Positions 23,784 to 34,939 of a DNA stretch of 64,000 nt are shown here, in pieces. The translations under genes were made by a program, and so were the position numbers. Source of the stretch: Trichuris trichiura. Taxonomy: Eukaryota; Nematoda; Enoplea; Trichinellida; Trichuridae. The stretch covers positions 6,448,001-6,512,000 of the forward strand of contig JBAJFE010000026.1 in assembly GCA_037903355.1 (NCBI GenBank), written 5' to 3'. Each line of letters begins with the position of its first letter. Position 1 is the stretch's first letter. The notes beneath the pieces were generated by a model that saw only the letters and a program-made list of their open reading frames with translations, had not been told where the DNA came from and did not search any database.

Positions 23784-26039
23784 TGTTCAATCTGAAAAAC
23801 CCATTCAACTCATAAGCATGACGGTCATTTAGATTACAGTTAATACCATAATAGCGCAGTAGTATTGCAATAAATAGTGGCTATCATTTGTCAGTTACAT
23901 TACTTCTAAACTTTCGGTTAGAAAAACTTCTTACAAAGCTAAGATGAACTCTTTGTAACAGATCTGCATGTTGAAATTGTCTGTACGGAATAGCCATTTT
24001 TGCTTGTTGCGAAAAACTTTTATTTCACGTCCTATTCAGAAGCTGTTTTTGCCCATCTTCTGGGTCTACGTTAATGAGGCATTTCCGGTTGATAATAGCC
24101 ACGTAGCTGTAACTGCAGAAGAATAGGTTATTCCCTAAAGTATGTTTACAATGAAAGCTGTTTACAGTTAGGCGATTAAGGCTAATGGATGACTTGAGAT
24201 GGATTAAATTTGGAATATTTTTTTTGAAAATATAGCTTTTTGTTGCGGGACTGTACGTTTCCGTGATTGATTGTTTCTTCTTACGGAATGCGTCTCGTTT
24301 GAGTATAAAAACGTTTACAATGCTATAAGATATACGGAACAAGAGAAGCAGAGAGCTGACGGAAGAGAAAACTTCCACAAAGAAGACTTCTTTAAAACAC
24401 TCGTTTTAAACTGTTAAGAAGAATTGGAGGCTGACTCCGCACTTGCAAATTACAGTTATTTTAATACTGCTGAAAACGGGTCACGCGCGGCCCGAAAGCT
24501 ACGGGCGTTAAAAGTTTTTGTACTGAAACGGGGCGCACATTCCGTAAGAAGAAATAATTAGTCCTGGAATATTTTGTGTTATATATAGAAAACACCTAAC
24601 TGCATTTGACTGGAATGGATAACAGGTAATTGGGATAATGAAAAGTTTCGATGAAGTTTGCTGTGTTGACGAAAAGAAACAGTAAATTATCATAAAGTAT
24701 CTCCTCCACTGACGCTTTACTGAGCCTGTTTTTCTTTGTATACCCTTGCAAACTTGATTATTCTAGTTAATAGCCAATCACAATGACAGACAAGCAGTCA
24801 TTGTTATTATGAAAGAATTATGGGGCTCGTTCAGTCACGGATGCGAAGAGAATAGCAATATAGTGAATTACATTTCTGGTATTCAGTAATAATAATGGTT
24901 GTGGCAGCCATTTCTTTTGCTGCAGTGTTACTTGACATTGCATTTCTAAACCAGTTACAATCGGCAACAGGCGTATTGCGTTCACACGAAGAGGCTAACG
25001 AAAGCAAAAGTGGAATAGCTCATTTAAAAGAAGCAGCGTAACTAATCGTCAGCTAGCCAAAAGGCATGTAAATGTGCGACCAATGGTATCGTCTGAGATT
25101 TCAAATGTTATATGCAAGCTCAGAACTAGAACATGAAATTCCAGTGGCTGCGTGGTAGTATTGTCACTACTTGTGGCCTCATATGGCAACGTTATCGACG
25201 AAACTTCGACTGAAGTATTGACGTATCTATTTGCATATGGAGATTCATGCGATATTATCCTAGAGAATAATACTGGTTGTCGAAGTTTATGCATTCTGGT
25301 GGCTATGTACTCATTGTCAAAAGAAGTTAAATTAGGCAGTTCATCAGAGTGTTCGAAGTTAATTGGAAGACATGATGTGAGCATACTTGCTTGATGTGAA
25401 GAAATGCATAACCTTAACTTTGATAGTCGAAATTATTTAGCAGTTTTCGTTTGCTGTTTTATTAATTCATGCTGTCCAGTAAATGTGTACTCTTTAAAAA
25501 CAAACGGCTAACCAAATGAAGGTTGAGCAGTTTTATAGAAAAAGTGGCAGACAATGAAAAGGAGGGAAATAAGAAGCTTTCAAAAATAGAGACTTTTAAA
25601 ATTGCTGTACTTTCGTATATTTTAGTGTTTTCCAGTTTTGCTAACAAAACTACCCAACCTTCAACTGGTTAGTGGTTCACTTTTTATTGATTACACGCTC
25701 ACTGGGCGCATCGGTCCGTGGCCAAGTCGTTTAACAGTGTGAATTTAACTCTTTAAAATATAGGCTTTTTAGCAGTTTTTCAGATAGGTAATATTGTTGT
25801 TGCTTTTATTGCTTAATAGCCGCGCATCACTCTGAAGACTAGATATGACCCAGCGCTGAAAGTACCTTATACTTGCCCTTAATACTGAAAATGGTTTTAC
25901 ATGTACAAAATCAGTGAAAATAAATGCAACTGTACAGTTCCATCAAGGTACACTATATTAATATTGTGGAACGCTACCTGTTGCTGCAAGTGGTATCGTT
26001 CCACAATTTTAATGCAATTTGATGGAAACCCCGTTAGAA
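23784..26039. other. Intergenic
   Basis: About 2.3 kb with no recognised gene. Holds one isolated hammerhead-like motif (24470-24499). Minus ORF 24378-24025 (117 codons) and ORF 25384-25049 carry no domain I recognise. Confidence 0.45.
24470..24499 (+). ncRNA. Hammerhead-like motif
   Basis: CTGAAAA-C-GGGT-loop-GCCC-GAAAGC. Stem II would be three G-C pairs plus one U-G. The CTGANGA box has A in place of the conserved G, so self-cleavage is doubtful. Downstream sequence (gttaaaagtttttgtactg) resembles the copy near 30590. Confidence 0.4.
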
Positions 26040-27075
26040 GAATTACAATCAAACATTCATTACAAAGCATTTAACTGCTTCTACGTAGAAATGCAATTTT
26101 TTCCAGCACGTATGAAACTAAATCGATCAGAAAATAAGTATGCGAGTTTCTTTGCCTACCATTGAAAGGCTTGTTGAAAAATTGCGTATCTGAAGTTTTC
26201 GAGTCACTTCTCGCAACTTTTCTGACGCAGGTGGACTTCGAAAAAGTCAAATCCACAAAGAAGATGTTATAAAAGTTATTTCAAAATTTTACTCCGCAGG
26301 TCCACTGCAAAAGTCACTGGAGCAAAGCGTCTGCCAGTCTACTGTAGATAAGTTTTTAGAGAGACTAAAACTGAGATCGCGAACAATGCTCGAGCTTCAA
26401 GAAGATACATTGTCTTCACTTGAAAATGCGACTGTTAAATGCGGCTTTACATTCTGCAATGTCAGTTATACTATTTGTTTTTCAAAACAAGGCATTTCAG
26501 TTTTGCTGTTTCAGCCTCAGTTTAGACGTCCTCTTGAGCATAGACTTGTCATTAAGCCTTTTGGAATTAAAGCTCTTCTACGCAAGTGACAGACAGCCTT
26601 ATGTGTATCCTTCTCTCATGAACTAAAACTACTCAAAGGTTTTATGACCTGGTATCTTTGAAATGTCTTTTGTACAACGACCATAGGATAAGTTTATGCT
26701 ATGATATTTAGATGGTCAGTACAGAATTTTTGGGCCAAGTTTGCATAGTTTAATCCGCCTTTTTAGTCTGCTGAACCGTGTCCCATCGCATAGCGGCTCT
26801 CCCGCTGCTCTTATGCAGTCACGTCAGCGGCCTCTCGCGAGCCTGCTCCGTAACTGTCCGATGGTTGCTCACTTTCAGGACAAAATAGTAAAAAGTCCCT
26901 TGTTGTTAACAAAAGAGGAACAGCTGGTTTAGCAGCAAAACTGCGTGTGTAGAGCTGTTACAATGTGACCACGTCGTACTTACCCAAAAGCTGTTTTGAC
27001 AACTTGATTCCATCTGTTCAAGTTTCAAGGTTCAGGCAAATAACTTTTCCACTGATTTTTAAGCACTGCAAGGTA
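26040..27075 (-). repeat. Dispersed 1-kb repeat, copy 1
   Basis: The reverse complement aligns along its length with 60478-62440, for example around 26365-26390 against 61155-61180 and 26935-26995 against 60560-60615. No intact ORF; probably a degenerate transposon. This copy lacks the hAT insertion that splits copy 2, so it acts as an empty-site reference. Confidence 0.8.
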
Positions 27076-28073
27076 CGCAAAGGTTGTGACGTGCTTCAGT
27101 TCTTAACGGTGGCACTTCCTGCGAGCAAAAAATGAGGTTCAAGAAGCAATTGCAGTTGTCCACGTGGATGATTGTACAGAGGAGAGACAACGCCCTTTCT
27201 GCACGAAATGCTAATTTGCACTGGTCGAACAGCGTAGGCTTAATTGGCTGAAAACAAAAACCAGCTGAAAGAGATGCTAACCTCAAAACGACGGAAGTTG
27301 AGTTGAACTACATAATATGAACGTTTTCGCCCACGAGACGCACGTGATTAATGTAGTAACTACCAAAACAAGACTTTTGAACTAGCCTTTTTGAAGCCAG
27401 AACATTTCAATCTCATAGATTTGAGCGTCCCTCGCTTAAAGTGTATTGAGACCCGAGGATCGCGCTCAAGCTTGGATTCAGCCTCACGCTTAGGTTTACG
27501 TTTCAGCTTACACTTAGGATCTGCGAGTCAATACGTAACGATAGTCAAGGTTGAGGGTCAGATGGGTATTGTATAATTAGGTGCCTGAGCGAACTAAGGC
27601 GCAGTGCCAGCAGAATGGGTTAAACGCAGGAGCTCAAAATTTTCTGAGGCTAAAGCGCTCAGGTCAATCCAAAGGGGTATTAGCATAGTAGGCTTCTGGT
27701 TACCATCATTATGCGTGAATTAGAATGTTAAAATTGATGCAGGTGAAGTGCCCATTCAAAATAAAGGAATAGTCAACAACCCTGACTACTCCAGCTAATA
27801 TAATATTTCATCTTTTTCATCTTATGAAGTTGTGATAAAAAGGAAGAGATTACTTAGCGTCGAACGTGATGATTGTATACGAGAGATGTTCGAAAAGTTC
27901 TTGAAAAAATTGAATAAGACTGTATTTACAATAGCACCAAAAATTTATATGTATGTATATATATTCCATCAAGCTCTGAATACTTCTTAAGGCAGTTTCT
28001 ACTTCCGTCTTGGTTCCTTGTAGAATCTTAAGGGCTGTATGTTGCATCATGTTGAACTTGCTTGTTTCGAGTC
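27076..28073. other. Intergenic
   Basis: About 1 kb with no recognised gene or repeat apart from a short AT-rich stretch near 27950-27965. Confidence 0.45.
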
Positions 28074-28081
28074 CTCTATAG

Positions 28082-28562
28082 CAGCCATTCTCAACGTAGG
28101 GCCTGGGGCCCCCAGGGGGGAGAGGGTGCCAGGGGGAGGGGCGAATCAAAACTTTTTCGGGGGGGGGGGCAGGAGGCCGTCAAGGGGGGCTAAGAAGCCT
28201 TATTGGAACAAGCGTAGTTAGGTAGACCGGAAGGGTGAGAATTTATGCCAGTCCTCTATAGAGGATTGGTTAACCGTTAGCAGCATCCCTCTATAGAGGA
28301 TTGGTATAAATTCTCACTTGACTCGACGAAGTGGTTTCATTGTTAGTTTCGAAGAACCCCAAGTGCTCTTTTCAAATGATTTGACGACTACACATTCACA
28401 TTGTATCATTGCATTAACTTGATCCTGGGAGGTTGCCGTTAAAAGCTGATTAGCTCCTATACAAAAAACGCAAAAATTAACCGACCAAAAGGAAAAAGGG
28501 GGGCCTGGCACCTGAGGACATCTTCGAAGGGGGCCTAGCGCAGAAAAGGTTGAGAATGGCTG
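28082..28562. mobile_element. Nonautonomous hAT-like element, 481 bp
   Basis: Terminal inverted repeats CAGCCATTCTCAACnT... at both ends (left from 28082, right ending 28562). Perfect 8-bp target duplication CTCTATAG at 28074-28081 and 28563-28570, fitting the NNNTANNN preference of some hAT families. The interior is G-rich (a run of Gs near 28160-28170) and contains an 83-bp palindrome. No transposase. Confidence 0.88.
28235..28317. repeat. 83-bp palindrome inside the hAT element
   Basis: Begins gtgagaatttat and ends ataaattctcac. Each half contains CCTCTATAGAGG followed by ATTGGT. The centre CTCTATAG of that dodecamer equals the target duplication of the surrounding hAT element. It may be a nested MITE or a captured target sequence. 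Confidence 0.75.
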
Positions 28563-28629
28563 CTCTATAGACACCGGATTGGTACCTGTCAAATGTTATT
28601 TTAATTTTGGGAAAGTAGAAAAGTTTAAT

Positions 28630-29010
28630 AGAGGAAGCTGCGGACTGTAGGGCGGATTTCGAAAAAGTTCATGAAGAAACGACTTAACATTCCTTGGTGA
28701 ATGAGCTGGTGCGTTGTCGTGAGAAAACAGGACTGCGCAATGCAAATTCCCTCACGGTTTTCAGGCCAGTGTTCTCCTAACGTTTGTAAAACTGCTTTGT
28801 AGTAGCTTCCAGTGATTGGAAAAATTTCAATTAAAACTACACTGAGTATCAAAGAATGGATGCCGTAATCTTCCTCGCCGATGTATCTGCTTTGAACTTC
28901 ACTGATCTTCCTGACCCCTTCGGTAACCACTCCTTGGATTGAACTTCCCTTTCTAAGTCATAATAATAAATCCAAGTTTCATACCTAGTGACGATTTGGT
29001 CAAAGGCTCA
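28630..29010 (-). pseudogene. Mariner-family transposase relic (DD34D type), inactive
   Basis: Minus-strand blocks, in order, with frameshifts between them: YETWIYYYDLEREVQSKEW...KGSGRSVKFK (about 28995-28870); ITGSYYKAVLQTL...HWPENREG (about 28825-28745); SHDNAPAHSPRNVKSFLHE; RNPPYSPQLP (to about 28632). These match the mariner catalytic core. The first catalytic Asp (DETW) is Tyr and the third (SPDLAP) is Gln; only the middle Asp (SHDNAPAH) remains. A stop follows ITASIL. Clearly dead. Confidence 0.8.
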
Positions 29011-29809
29011 AATCCATTTGCTTCATTCTTCAACAAAAGCTTCAGACAAACATTGTCCCTTGGAATCAGCTGTTCATTGCACAACTAGTTTAGAACCAAA
29101 AGTGCTGAAAGCTTCCACAGACTAAGAGTTTAATGCGCAGTTGCAAATGCTAGATCGAGCAAGACCTAACCTAACCATATTAACAAACCTCTTGACCGTA
29201 CTTCAGTGCTCTTCTTCCACTAGGTTTTGAAAGGAGGTAACCTTTTCCTGTCTGTTGCCGCAGTTGATTTTCCTGCTTTTCAGTCGTCTTTGATGTCCTT
29301 TCTAAGCTCTTTGAAATTCTTTCTCTATCCGTAGACAACTAATTTGGATGGAGCACTACCTCCACAAACTCTGCTGCGAAGCTTCCATAATCTTATTAGG
29401 CTGCTACTCAAGCTTAGACAGAAACTCAATGTTTGCTCTGACCTCAAGATAATGACTTCTCATACGGCGAAAAAATGTTATCTTAAGCTCGTCGTAAAAC
29501 AACACAGGCAAAAAGTTGTTACGCTATCTTTCCGTATAAGTCGAAAAAAGTAGAGATGAGATTAAACACGTTTTTCCTCCTCCTTTAGCGTCCTGTTAAA
29601 GGCTGCAAAACCATTCTATGAATTGTTCAAACATCTCTCGTGTTCATGACAAGATAAAACTGTTTAAACAACTCTTTTTTTGGAACTGTTAACCACAATA
29701 GATATAGATGCGTGGCGCACAGCCAAACTATTTTTGATCTAGCGGCAAGCAAATCTCTTCCACTTTTTGACTAATGGAGGGCTAGGAATCGCGGACATAA
29801 ACAAGAAAC

Positions 29810-29810
<1 letters not shown>
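29011..29810. other. Intergenic, part of decayed mariner flank
   Basis: About 29010-29100 may be the decayed N-terminal part of the mariner transposase (frames are broken). The remainder shows no recognised gene. Confidence 0.4.
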
Positions 29811-29845
<35 letters not shown>

Positions 29846-30695
29846 CTTTTCTGCCATAGACCATAGGTTTTCAGATTCGAATTTTTCGTACAGAGATTGT
29901 CCCGTTGAAAGTACAAAAAGTTTTATTGGCAATAACGCAAAAAACAGTCTTAACACTAGTAGTATTCTCATCGCACATCGCGGAAGACCGATGTTGGATC
30001 CACAGGTTACCGTGGAAAAAGCTATACAAGCTTCCGCTGTGGCGGAACACGCGGCACAATGCAACGAGCCTCTTCAACCAAAAAATTTATGCAGTGAAAG
30101 TTATTTACACTTAAGAACGATTAAAGAAGCACTGTACGTTAGACATAATGAGACATACAACCGCGATCAAGGAGCAGAAATAAGTGAACTATGGACGAAC
30201 ATTATCATACGCGGCAACTGCTGCTCATCAAATTGACTGCATACACGAACACATGGAACAAAGCGAAAAAAATGGAGTAACATATGAAACAATGGAACTA
30301 TATACGTAAAACATCATACACGGAAATATAAGAGAACATGAACAAATTAAAACAAGGCGCAATAAACAGAAAACGAATTAACATACTTGGGATAAGAAAT
30401 GAAAAATGCGAAATGAACAATTAAAACAAATATGAAAAATAGAATAACATGTATATTGTACGATGGTACAGCATATATGCAACAATGGACGAAGTTGGCT
30501 GACAGAATCAGAGAAACTTCGCAAGGCTTTAAAACACTAGGAGTACCGCTGAGGACGTGTTACGCGCGGCTTGAAAACTATGGCCTATCAATAAAATTTT
30601 TTGTACTTTTCAATGGGACAATCTCTGTACAGAGAATCCAAACAACAACAATAACAGCAATAATAATAATAATAATAATAATAACAATAATAATG
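29811..30695. mobile_element. Inverted pair of AAT-tailed repeats with a decayed hammerhead-like motif
   Basis: The minus-strand copy (about 29940-29811) and plus-strand copy (about 30549-30695) share aataaaaytttttgtactttcaa followed by GGGACAATCTCTGTAC, and each ends in an (AAT)n tract (29811-29844; 30658-30695). The plus copy starts with CTGAGGA...GAAAAC at 30549-30578, a worn hammerhead-like core. The layout parallels the element at 23290-23770, whose copies also carry a GGGAGACAATCC block. Confidence 0.6.
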
Positions 30696-30699
30696 GATT

Positions 30700-33600
30700 A
30701 TACTTACGTTTTGCATTAATAAGGCCATTTCAGTTCAGAAGAATGAATCGATTCCCTTCCGCTAAGCAGAGGCTCATTTTCAAAAGTACCTTCATGCAGC
30801 ATCTTAGCTTTTGCGAAATTCTAAAACCAATGAATTCGCGTGGAGTAATAAAAACGCAGTGCTTTGCATGCTGTGCAGTATTGATAGCGTGTGTCCTCAT
30901 CAGCATAGTTTAACAACAGGCATATCATTCTTTCAATGTTTCAAAGTAATATTTATTTTTTCTTCCGAAGAAGAGAGGGGTCTCTTTTACCAACTTTACG
31001 TTCAGTCATAATTTTTCTACGATAAAGCTGTCACCTGCTGCTCCAAAGCGTTGGTGACACCTTTGGAATCCATAGCTCGAAAACATATGCACTGAAATGC
31101 ACATACTCACAATGTTTTTTTTGAAAGTCGTGCATTCGCTCGTATATTCAGCATTTGTTTTTTGACGCAGGAATGTTTTCTAACAGCGGCATCAATCTGG
31201 CCCGAGAGAGAATGACGAAATTTGCACGTAATTTTATTTAGAAAGAATCAACTCTGTTTCACTACTTCAAAAGCCCATTCCATTTGGCTGGATGCAATGC
31301 AGTTAGAAAACAAGCTCTGACAAAGTGCTGAAGGACAACTATCAGTACCAGCAAGTACACAGTGCGCAGTTGTCCATCAATACGTAGCTTTTGAAACCAA
31401 CGTGTTGCTCGACGCCTGCTTCTGAACATTCGCGACCAGACAACTTCGAAAAATCAACATTACATCTTCGAACACTGCAGGCAGAACAAGTTAGTTATAA
31501 AAGCTACGTGAGTTTTAAAGGTGGCCTTAATTGCAGCCGCTGGCTGTGACAAAGGCGAAATCGTTCAAACAAAGAAACGCTTGAATTAAATTATCTGCGC
31601 TCGAAGCGAGCTTTGTGAGGTCTTCATTCCAGCAATGCCTGTTGATTTCAGCAGATACCATGAATAAACATTGAAGATGAAAGTTCCTGCAACCGCTGCG
31701 ATTTACAGCATTGTTTGCTCACTTAGTTAAAATTTTTCAATATTTTCTTATTACACTTCGCGAAGTTAAGGCATCCCTGATAAAACGTTCGCGAATAAAA
31801 GTCTCTTGAAACGAAATAGGCATTACCTCTAGTCAACGTAGGCACCATCATCGAACTCTGCCAATATCAAAAAACACTTTACCAAATTGAACCATAAAAG
31901 GAAACAACAAACAAAACTAAAAATAACGTTAATTTATAGTAGGAATGAACATATTATTATTATGATAATACAGAAGGTAAATGGTGTACGCACAGTATAA
32001 ATTCGTTGAACAGTGGTCAGTACCTCTTCTCTCGCCACTCAGTGTACGCGCAGTCAGGTGGCTGCAAAAGAAGGAATAAACGTCCATTTCACTTTTCACA
32101 CTTTTCTTTTGCGTATTCCCTTGAACAAGTTTTCGCTTCAATATTTGAGGTAATAGCCAATCATCGCACTGCTAACTGCGATGCTGCTGAACCCTTAAAA
32201 CGGGTTGAGGGTTGAGCAGTGCCTTTGCTTATCAACGTGAGCATTGTCTTCGTATGGTCAGTTGCGGCATCGAATACTGCTAACTTCACTGAATGTACAG
32301 CACCTTGCTGTACTCCTCTTCACACTTTCGGAAAAACTAGAATTTTCATCAGATCTCTATATAGTTCTGAAAACAGGCAGCCATGCAGGTTCATCTTCAC
32401 GTTCTACGCATTCACGGCGGATTTCACGTGTACCTATCGATCATGAAGGGGAATGCAGCCTAATATTGTTAACGTGTGACAGCGCGCTCTCATCTTTTAA
32501 TATAGCGTTCAAACGATTCAATGTGCAAGGTTGTTCAACAGTAACAAAGATCTTCGATCTGTCGTCAAACATTACCACGTTACTTCTAGACAGAAAGTGT
32601 CCAGCTCTATAAATGTCATGTTTTTTAAAGGCGGAACCTACGTTTGTCTAAGGAAAACTCCTGAAGTCAGTAATATTTAATACTTATCAATTTTTAACAG
32701 AAACAACTCTTCGACTACGTTTTAAAAGTTGCGGTAGTATAGGAATCGTACTTTCCCTTTTATTAGCGCGTTAAACCTTAGCGGTAACTTGAAGCTCTAA
32801 TTGTATTAGTGGTATAATCAATACGTTCACATTGCAAAGTTCTTTTTCAGTCTTTCGTGAAATGAGATTTTCAGAAATGCATTGGTTTCTGCTTCAAAAA
32901 TTCCATAGTTTTGAGGAACCATTCGTTGTACGCCATTTCTTATATTAGTTGGAGATCTATTTGTTTCAGCTCCTTAATAAAGTTTGCTGCAGAGAACTAA
33001 ACATTCAAAAAACAATCTTGCAGAAATTATATCTTCCCTTTGCGCTCAGTTTTACTCTAACGCACAGAACATATTGTAGGGCAATCGTTCTGACAAGATT
33101 TTTGTTGTGAAACCATGCGCATAAATGTGAAAGCCTTGCTGTTTTCTCACCAGCATGCCAGGTATATTTTTAACTGGCTTATGCTTCAAGATAAAATAAT
33201 TCAAAGTTATAAATGTGGAGAAGGGGAAAGTCACCATTTCACGTCTCGTACAGATGGTTACGTGAGTTGAAACGATCACGTTGAAGTTAGTATCCGTATC
33301 TGCCTTTCGTTCTCTTAGCTTAATACTGTCCAAAGCAAACAGAACGCTAATCAGTTAGCATGATAACTGTCATTCTATCATTCGGATAAATGTTTCTAAC
33401 GATAAGGTTTCGATTATGGAACTTTCGAAAGCATAAAAGTTGCTTTCACGGGAAAATTATTGTTTACTTTTGCTACTGATGTTTGCTGTCCGCGTCTGGA
33501 ATGCTACGTTGACTTGACAGCTCCCAGACAAGCATTTCGAAAGTCATGGTGTACCGAACATTCGTTTCCTTAGCAGCCGCGTTGGAGACAATTGCTTTCG

Positions 33601-34077
33601 AACTATGCGTAGCCTCTGTAAACAATGCCAGCCTGTGTATATTAAGACCTGAAAGCAATAGAATAAAAGCTCTTTAACGGGGAAATTTGAAACTTGTAAG
33701 TCAAAACGTTCTGAACGCAGCTGGCAACATTTTCGAAAGATAAAGAACCGGAATGATAGGACAGTTTGAAGCGTCATTGCTGTTTAATCTTCGGTTCTAT
33801 CTATGATTCTTTTTAATCCGTTCCACACAGGCCAGTGTCTTATAAATTTTGTTAACAAAAACCTCTTATAATCATGTTAATAACAACCTTGCTAACTGTG
33901 GAATTCCGAAACAACTGTGGAAGAGACTTTTCTCAGCTACTCAGTGTGACTGACCAACGACAGCTAGTCGCAATGAGTTTATGGGAGGCCGTTTAATTTG
34001 AAATTCCATGCTTGGAAACAACGAAACTTTTTCGCATATTGTAAATCTTTCAAGTTTATTCATTTTCTTGAAATTGT
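30700..34077. other. Intergenic
   Basis: About 3.4 kb. Plus ORF 32244-32612 is not a gene: its 3' part (about 32510-32640) is a repeat that recurs inverted at about 58620-58765. Nothing else recognised. Confidence 0.5.
32510..32640 (+). repeat. Dispersed repeat, copy 1
   Basis: Similar to the reverse complement of about 58620-58765. Conceptual reads align as VQGCSTVTKIFDLSS against VQGCSTSTKVFDLTS, with further matches toward a tttttaaa end. No intact ORF; family unknown. Confidence 0.6.
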
Positions 34078-34262
34078 CCGCTTAAAGATATTTCCGGGAA
34101 TAAACGTTCCTTGCAAACATTTTTTGCGGTTTTCAACCCGTCTTTTGAAATAACGTTTATTGCACAAACGTTGAGTTTCAGAGCTTTCGGATTACTCTGG
34201 GACCCCTCGTCAGCGCAGTCTGTGCTGCCCTTCGGGTCGGTCTTCATGGTTGCAAGCCACTC
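34078..34262 (-). mobile_element. Hammerhead-motif repeat upstream of SUCO
   Basis: Minus strand 34213-34183: CTGACGA-G-GGGT-loop-ATCC-GAAAGC, followed by TCTGAAACTCAACGTTTGTG and an AACGTT...AACGTT hairpin. Homologous to 37990-38185 and 38199-38335 on the far side of the SUCO gene; the shared block includes TCGGGTCGGTCTTC at about 34234. Confidence 0.65.
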
Positions 34263-34939
34263 CATCCGACCAACTTTGACACACACCGCAGCCGTCAGCT
34301 CTGTCTTAAGCTGTCAGGCCTTGGTTATACCTAGTCAGTCAGACGGTGCAGCGAGCGACCAACCGAACTTCCGTGAGGGCGGCACATTAACAAAAGAGCA
34401 ACGACGAGCAGACTAACGAAATATATTCGTCTGTTTTTAAACAAACCAGGTTTTAAACTTTCCATCCTCCTCGTGACTCTGCCTTCTTAGCGAACTTTTG
34501 ACGTTAAACTTGAAAAGTAAAATATTCCTTATATTTAATAAATTTCGTCACCGTTTATTTTTAAGGTTTTTTTAAAAATCCAATTAATGCCAAGTTCCGG
34601 TGACGACTACGGAAAATATTTAAAATGCTTAAACTAGTAGTTGCGCAGACGAGAAAGGACGCGCGGGTGGAGCTAAATTGCATCGAATAATTTCTTTAAA
34701 ATTACGCGCGTAGTTGGTATGCAAATTTGCTTAGTTTTTACATACGTACAGTGTGAAATCCGACAGGGATAAGTTGAGTAAACAGGCGCGCGAATCCAAA
34801 GTAACAGCTCATTGTATGTTTCCGTTTGTCTTGGTGTTCCAATCTGCTTCCAAAGCCGTATCCTGGGAACCTGTCTGTTAACCATCTTTGCCCTTGTTTG
34901 GCGGTCACTTCCAGCGGATACACAGACCGTATCGTCGTC

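Noticed and set aside
23286..23832. Two ORFs on opposite strands giving the same peptide
   Set aside because: They arise because the inverted repeat copies place the same sequence on both strands. The peptide spans the hammerhead-like motif and has no domain, so it is not coding.
24025..24378. Minus ORF of 117 codons upstream of ABCC gene A
   Set aside because: Considered as the missing TMD0 N-terminus; sequence does not resemble MRP N-termini and the distance is large.
32244..32612. Plus ORF of 122 codons
   Set aside because: Its 3' part is a dispersed repeat also found at 58620-58765; frame is not conserved between copies.
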